From NCBI RefSeq assembly GCF_002884495.1, contig NZ_KZ614145.1:1316423-1380422 (forward strand): a DNA stretch of 64,000 nucleotides, given 5' to 3'. This document shows, piece after piece, positions 63,639 through 64,000 of this stretch (position 1 is the first letter of the stretch; the number at the start of each line of letters is the position of its first letter). The stretch comes from Rummeliibacillus pycnus (GTDB lineage: Bacteria; Bacillota; Bacilli; Bacillales_A; Planococcaceae). The position numbers and the translations under genes were made by a program. Below the pieces are notes generated by a model. It was not told the origin of the DNA and made no database searches. It worked only from the letters and a program-made list of their open reading frames with translations.

Positions 63639-64000
63639 TCACATTGTTCTTGGCAATATCCCCTCAGCTTGTAATTTATCTGCTGTTTTATTAAGTAGAT
63701 TAACTATAATTCTTTCTACAAGCTGCCTGGCATTAGGTAAAATGGTAGTCCACCAATATTAACCTTCTCGATACTCTTATATTGAGGATGGTTTTGATAG
63801 TCATCTTCTTGGTTCCATGGAATTAAAACATATGCACCAAATGATGTACGATGTACGAGAGTATTTACCATAACTTTCAACGACTATCGCATCTCGGTAT
63901 CTGTGAATTGGGTTAATATCCTCCTGTTGTGGTCCTGGGCGACTTGTTTCATCCTCTCCTAAATCGATTCTGTATATTGCATTGAAAATGTATTGGAATT
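63639..64000 (-). pseudogene. Frameshifted DUF2357-like restriction nuclease remnant (runs off the window)
   Basis: The minus strand reads QQEDINPIHRYRDAIVVESY in one frame, then FGAYVLIPWNQEDDYQNHPQ and YKSIEKVNIGGLPF after a first frameshift near 63815, then ARQLVERIIVNLLNKTADKL after a second near 63740, to a stop at 63639. The HRYRDAIV and VNIGGLPF blocks resemble the C-terminal part of DUF2357 PD-(D/E)xK proteins, usually found with McrB-like genes. The upstream part lies beyond the window. Low-level sequencing error is an alternative to true decay. Confidence 0.6.

Overview
The window is AT-rich Firmicute DNA, most like a spore-forming Bacillales member of the Lysinibacillus / Solibacillus / Rummeliibacillus group (Planococcaceae). 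The clues are YkuI, YkuK, DbpA/YxiN, an intracellular subtilisin with the LIPY motif, a yrkEFHI(J)-type sulfur operon, preQ1-I and cobalamin riboswitches, BsrG/TxpA-type type I toxins, and near-perfect GGAGG ribosome binding sites. The genus is inference. No tRNA, rRNA, CRISPR array or intact insertion sequence was seen.

Layout. 0.3-0.7 kb: a type I toxin-antitoxin locus. 1-5.7 kb: an amino/imino-acid utilisation set (FAD oxidase, ornithine-cyclodeaminase-family enzyme, Na+/solute symporter), then a preQ1 riboswitch with a queuosine-precursor transporter. 6-10.5 kb: a broken rimL-like gene, purU, ykuK, a secreted protein with 48-residue repeats. 10.7-15.1 kb: a persulfide-handling operon (rhodaneses, TusA proteins, DsrE-like protein, persulfide dioxygenase, TauE exporter) with four CsoR/CstR-type operator palindromes. 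15.3-26.6 kb: housekeeping genes, including cobT under a cobalamin riboswitch, two alcohol dehydrogenases, ykuI and sstT. 26.9-30.6 kb: a 21-bp periodic repeat array and an McrBC restriction system with an EVE-like reader. 31-38.4 kb: regulators, a decayed secreted toxin with a retained candidate immunity gene, and two more type I loci, one of which has lost its toxin. 38.7-45 kb: an intracellular protease overlapping a nuclease, an NlpC/P60 protein lacking its catalytic Cys, dbpA and a C69 dipeptidase.

45.5-54.1 kb is the most interesting part: an AT-richer island that looks like an undescribed ribosomally made peptide (RiPP) pathway. Two tandem 18-codon genes encode the same peptide, MRIVKVKPTTKRLLVNRS, and differ only at three synonymous positions. 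Around them are a cobalamin-type radical SAM C-methyltransferase, an unknown 243-residue protein, an E1/ThiF adenylating enzyme with an N-terminal RRE-like domain, a solute-binding-protein-like protein with no signal peptide, a JmjC/cupin hydroxylase, an MFS exporter and a PlcR/Rgg-type TPR regulator. The regulator is transcribed divergently across three phased repeats. The island is bounded by decayed copies of two genes found intact or nearly intact at 34-38 kb.

54.5-64 kb: a Pit phosphate transporter with its DUF47 partner, a coiled-coil protein, a glycosyltransferase / DUF2334 pair, a DMT permease, mutT, and a frameshifted restriction-type (DUF2357-like) remnant running off the end. Two interspersed repeat families recur through the window. 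All family assignments come from motifs and memory; no database search was possible.
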